A DNA stretch of 64,000 nt from Nautilus pompilius (lineage: Eukaryota; Mollusca; Cephalopoda; Nautilida; Nautilidae), in the NCBI GenBank assembly GCA_018389105.1, contig JACATO010000625.1:372001-436000 (forward strand), written 5' to 3'. Below are positions 60,081 to 64,000 of this stretch, one piece after another (position 1 is the first letter of the stretch; every line of letters starts with the position of its first letter). The notes below the pieces were generated by a model. That model was given only the letters and a program-made list of their open reading frames with translations. It ran no database searches and was not told the DNA's origin. Position numbers and translations under genes: made by a program.

Positions 60081-63000
60081 GTAAGAGAAGAAAATTGAAA
60101 AACTTCACGAATGACCGACCGAGATGTAAAATGTATTTGTCTGGGTGCTCTTTGGGCTATTTTAGGTCAAATGGTGGAGCTTAATATCACAGGAAAAAAT
60201 ACGAATGTATTTATCGAATGTTCAGGTGTGTCTGGTTTGCTGCAGCTATTGTTTCTTAACGAACTGGCCCGCATTAATGCACTTTATAGAATAATTAACT
60301 CAGTTCCCTATTTACACACTAATTGGCTGTCGTGTTCACTTGCAAAAGATAATACGCCATGGTGACGTCAGCGTCATATGATGTCACAAAGCCAATGGGT
60401 TGTTGCGTCACGTGTAGAACACTATTAATGTAAACTGATTTATAGTTAGTTATACTACCAAGATAATCGAAGGTTATTAGAAAACGTGTTGCTCACGGAA
60501 ATTAGAGGGCTTGAACTTTCATCATCTTATAAGCAAAACTGAACTAGCTAATAAATGTACGTTTGGGAAAACTTTCTCTGTCACGATCATCAGGGTGAGC
60601 GTCCGAGAGAATCCTCCTCAGGACTTTTCTTTCAGGTAGTTCAGTAACTGCTAATAAGATGATGGAAAAATAACTCGAGCTAAGCCTTCTACTTTTAGTG
60701 ATACTGGCGTAAAATGGTTAACTAAGACAATTAATTTGCTTATCTATAACCACAATCTTGGCACAATACAATTTTAAAGATAAACATTTTTCTTGTTATC
60801 GAAATTGTTTTCGTGTGGGGAGAAAAAACTCAATAGCAAAGAGACGTCGAAGCCACCGGCCAGATTAAGAGAGCAAAGAAACCCATTTATTAAATTAGTT
60901 TTTAACATTAGTAACTTTTGCATAAAATTGTACGTTTATTTATATTTGCTTTATTTAATGTGACTTGCATTTCTTGTAAACCCAACATGCACCATGCAAG
61001 AAAGATGCTGTTTCTCACGTTATCAAGCGCTAACCTTTCAAAGATTAATACGATGTAAGGCTGTTCCATCGTCCTCCCTCCATTATTTGTCAGTCTAAAA
61101 GAAGAAAATATCAGAAGGCGTCGATATCAGACACTTCAGTAAGATTAAATAGGCCTGGACGGCTTTTAAGAAAAGAACGAACGGAAATATATTAGTGGTG
61201 TCTTGCTGACAGAAGTTCGCGGATTAATTCTGCGCTTTTCCAATCGCCTTATCATTGCTAGCCAACGTTTCACCGACTCTTCCCTTTCGCCCTCATCAGA
61301 CTTTTACCCCCTAACCCTGCGCGCGGTCGTGTTTACTGTTTCTATCTTCGGACGGTTTGAGACGCCCAGTTTCGGAATGTTCATAATTTAAGCAACACTT
61401 TAACCCAAAGCTCCACACGGTACACCCGGGAAAACCTTATTTTTGAGCCTACAATCCCAGTGCGCCATCCTCTGTTAACCTTGGGTCTGCGATGTTCAGC
61501 CTCGGAGATGATCGACGCCTTTTACTCTCGTTTCGATTCACGTTCGTCGTCGCCTGATTCTCGGAAAACCAAGTTTTCAAAAAAGGCTTTTTTGTTGTTG
61601 TTTCCAAACACCAATCTCCATCCCTCCAGCGGCTCGTCGGTAAGTCCAGACATTCAAGGAATGGTGAAGTCCGTGAAAACTGCCTTCGAGGAAGGCGCTT
61701 GGCGATCGCATCCGTTACCCGTTTCTTTCACGCTACACGTGTTTCCATAATTCTAGCTGAATTAGCGATTCCTGGGCATCCCTTGTTCTCTCTAATTCCC
61801 TAAATTATTCCAACTTATCTGTGGCTTTAATAATGTTTATTCTTTAAAAAATGCATGTTTTGGGCCTTTTAAGTGATATTTTCTAATGTGACCGTTTATC
61901 AGATATCAATGTTTCAGAAACTTGGTCGTTTTAAATTAATTAAGGACTGGTTATTAACCGGTATTTTAATGCAAAGTAAAACCGCGAATCACAGACCTAT
62001 CTATACTCGGTTAGATAAGATGACGTATAGAGATATTATGAATACTAAAAAGAAGACAATTCTCTTTTACGCCCAGTGCGTGTATATTTGCTGATGAAGT
62101 TTTGACTAAAGGTTCGTAGTAAGCTCAGGATTTTTAAAGGGTCAGAACTGCTTCAGTTGGAGAGCCGCGGTATCCTCCTTTTGGTGGCTTCCGGGTGAGA
62201 GGTGAAAGAACGACTCCGGAACTGGCCGAGCTTCCGCTGCTCGCCACCGACTCTTTGGCGTTCTACCTGATATTTCTAAAAAGTATTTTGATAACTTTTG
62301 CTTTTTTTTAATGCGACCTCGTGTTACCACGTTTGCTGGCCATCTTGTATGGCGTCAGTCAGCGCTGATGGGTTAATATTTTCTCTCTCCATTTTTTAAA
62401 AAGCTGTTTTACCAATCCAGTACAGACAGGTAAAGTCCACCTTTACGTGTGACATTTAGCAGATTTTACTGATGAAAGTTGGACTTTATTTCACATTTAT
62501 TGCATTTATTTCATTGATAAAGGTGGATTTAACGCAAGTTTTACTGACAAGTTACAGACACCTGTATTTTGCTTGGAAGCTAGGGGTTTTCCAAAATAAT
62601 GTTTCGGATTCCAAAATTCTGGCAAATATCCTGAAAATATAAACAAAAATGTATGTACACACATATTTATCTTCATGTTTGTTTGTTTATTTGCCGGGTA
62701 TTTGTAGACCATGTTATACGGCTAAGCAATCTTTGTAAAACTCTATATAAATCTTTAACCCTTTGAAACTGTTTTAAAAATCTCCATGATATGATAGCCA
62801 GCATTTCTGATAATCTCCAGAACTTCCCTTTATTATTCAAACGAAAAAAAAAGGGGTGTTTCTGTTGTTTGTTTTTTGTTTTTCTCCTTTGTTTCCTAAA
62901 GCCATTTATTGCCATTGTTCTTTTCACGTTCTTTATGAGGCGTTGACGTTATCTCTACGTCACGTCACGTATTCTATCAAGACAACAGCTGCCAGTTCGT

Positions 63001-64000
63001 GTTTTTCCGCTGTTGAAGCTGTCGGTCAATCGTGATACATTTATAAACGTCAGATCTAATGCCCTCCCTCTTTTCTTTCTTTCTATCCGACAGAATCTTG
63101 TATCCCTTTAAATGGATTCCTTGTCTGTGTGGGAGGAAGCGGGAAAGGTGTGTCGGCGCGTAGATAATTCTGCTTTTCTAATTTATTTTGTTTCTAAAAG
63201 TTCCATGGTAAAGCCAACAAACTTTGATTACTTACCTGTCCACTTATTAGTGCGTAAAGAGACATCTGACTTCTCAGCGGGTGTTGCTGCTGTTAGTGAT
63301 TTGTCTGTTTTCCCCTAAGATGACAGATATCGGTCTTTCTTACCATGGCGATGTTCTGTCGGTGTCTTCACACTAGTCTTAAGCGGCAGGTCACTCGGCC
63401 CTATACATACCATTAAAAGTATTTTTTAAATTTAAAAAAACAAAAAACAAGAGCAGATAACTTCGTGAAAATTTAACCCTCTTTCCTCCCACGCGCTCAA
63501 CTTTTGTCGCACCGACTTGTAAATTTGAACAAAAAGTTGAAATCGCGTTTTCGATTCCTGTATCTCACGTGGTATTCAATAAAAAAAAAAAAAAAGATTT
63601 TAGAAATCAAACTGCTAAACACTTCCCAGAGTCTGTTACTTTATTCTGAACATCGCCAACGCGTTTATCGAGAGAGTTTGGTGAAATAAAAACGTGTTAA
63701 ACTTAAATATGATCAAATTTGAACAAATTCATCAGGGGACAGGTGTGTGGTATTTACTGTTTACTGTTAAGGTTCTTCTTTCCAGCTCTAGCGATATAAT
63801 TTGTAGTCTACATCATAATCTCTCTTACAAACGTTACGCGGACATTTGCGGATACAAACCGAAACTTACATTCGAGTGAAAAGAGCGTTCGGGGAAACAT
63901 ATAGCAAGATAGGAGAGATCAGCCTTACCGGTGCATGTCTAACTGATTCCACTCCCCTTTCTTTTCCTCTCTGATAGAGGTTGCTTTAAACTATATCGCT
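59029..64000 (+). other. 3'UTR and downstream flank, no second gene recognised
   Basis: AT-rich sequence with a CA run at about 60047-60065 and poly-A/T tracts. Open frames here are short, lack family motifs and are interrupted by stops. The 3'UTR end is unknown. Confidence 0.7.
60550..60555 (+). terminator. Candidate polyadenylation signal AATAAA
   Basis: This is the first canonical AATAAA that I find after the stop codon, about 1.5 kb downstream; a weaker ATTAAA occurs at 59966-59971. Use is not shown by the sequence. Confidence 0.3.

Noticed and set aside
61460-61750. 96-codon frame downstream of the exchanger
   Set aside because: No recognised motif; composition looks random; not enough to call a gene.

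Overview
This window is eukaryotic, almost certainly from an animal. It holds one long, intron-rich gene on the + strand inside non-coding DNA rich in microsatellites, tRNA-derived SINE-like repeats and DNA-transposon remnants. I see no bacterial gene organisation, no CRISPR array and no rRNA. The species cannot be fixed. The protein is clearly an animal SLC24 exchanger but diverges from the vertebrate paralogues, so an invertebrate with a repeat-rich genome (for example a mollusc or another lophotrochozoan) is my best guess, at low confidence.

The gene is a K+-dependent Na+/Ca2+ exchanger (SLC24 / NCKX family, closest in features to NCKX3/4/5). I assembled 17 coding exons by reading homology and splice sites: 1572-1794, 29048-29199, 32313-32397, 34345-34448, 35296-35370, 37958-38037, 42257-42378, 43252-43354, 44662-44758, 45988-46091, 48558-48616, 49114-49204, 49984-50062, 53606-53720, 54573-54685, 56179-56244 and 58882-59028. 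Every intron is GT-AG, every phase joins without a frameshift, and the sum is 1815 nt (604 residues plus stop). Alpha-1 is encoded by exons 2-4, the cytosolic loop by exons 7-12 and alpha-2 by exons 14-15. The ion-binding acidic residues are present: Glu147, Asp486 and Asp513.

Layout: 1-1571 is 5' flank and 5'UTR. Intron 1 (1795-29047, about 27 kb) contains most of the repeats: CT/CA tracts, an 820-bp CT-rich minisatellite, a CA/CG composite tract with Z-DNA potential, an internally deleted pogo/Tigger-like transposon with a TA duplication, and several SINE-like pieces. Introns 2-16 are 0.5-4.2 kb and carry smaller repeats, notably a minisatellite holding five perfect TGACGTCA (CRE) palindromes in intron 2 and a complete hAT-type MITE with a perfect 8-bp target duplication in intron 16. 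59029-64000 is 3'UTR and downstream DNA with no second gene that I can support.

I found no clearly new multi-gene system. The points most worth a second look are the gene's alternative 5' and splice possibilities (a candidate poison exon, a signal-peptide ORF in intron 1, a missing signal peptide in exon 1, competing acceptors at exon 10), the CRE minisatellite, and the pogo derivative that fuses transposase-like N- and C-terminal ends.
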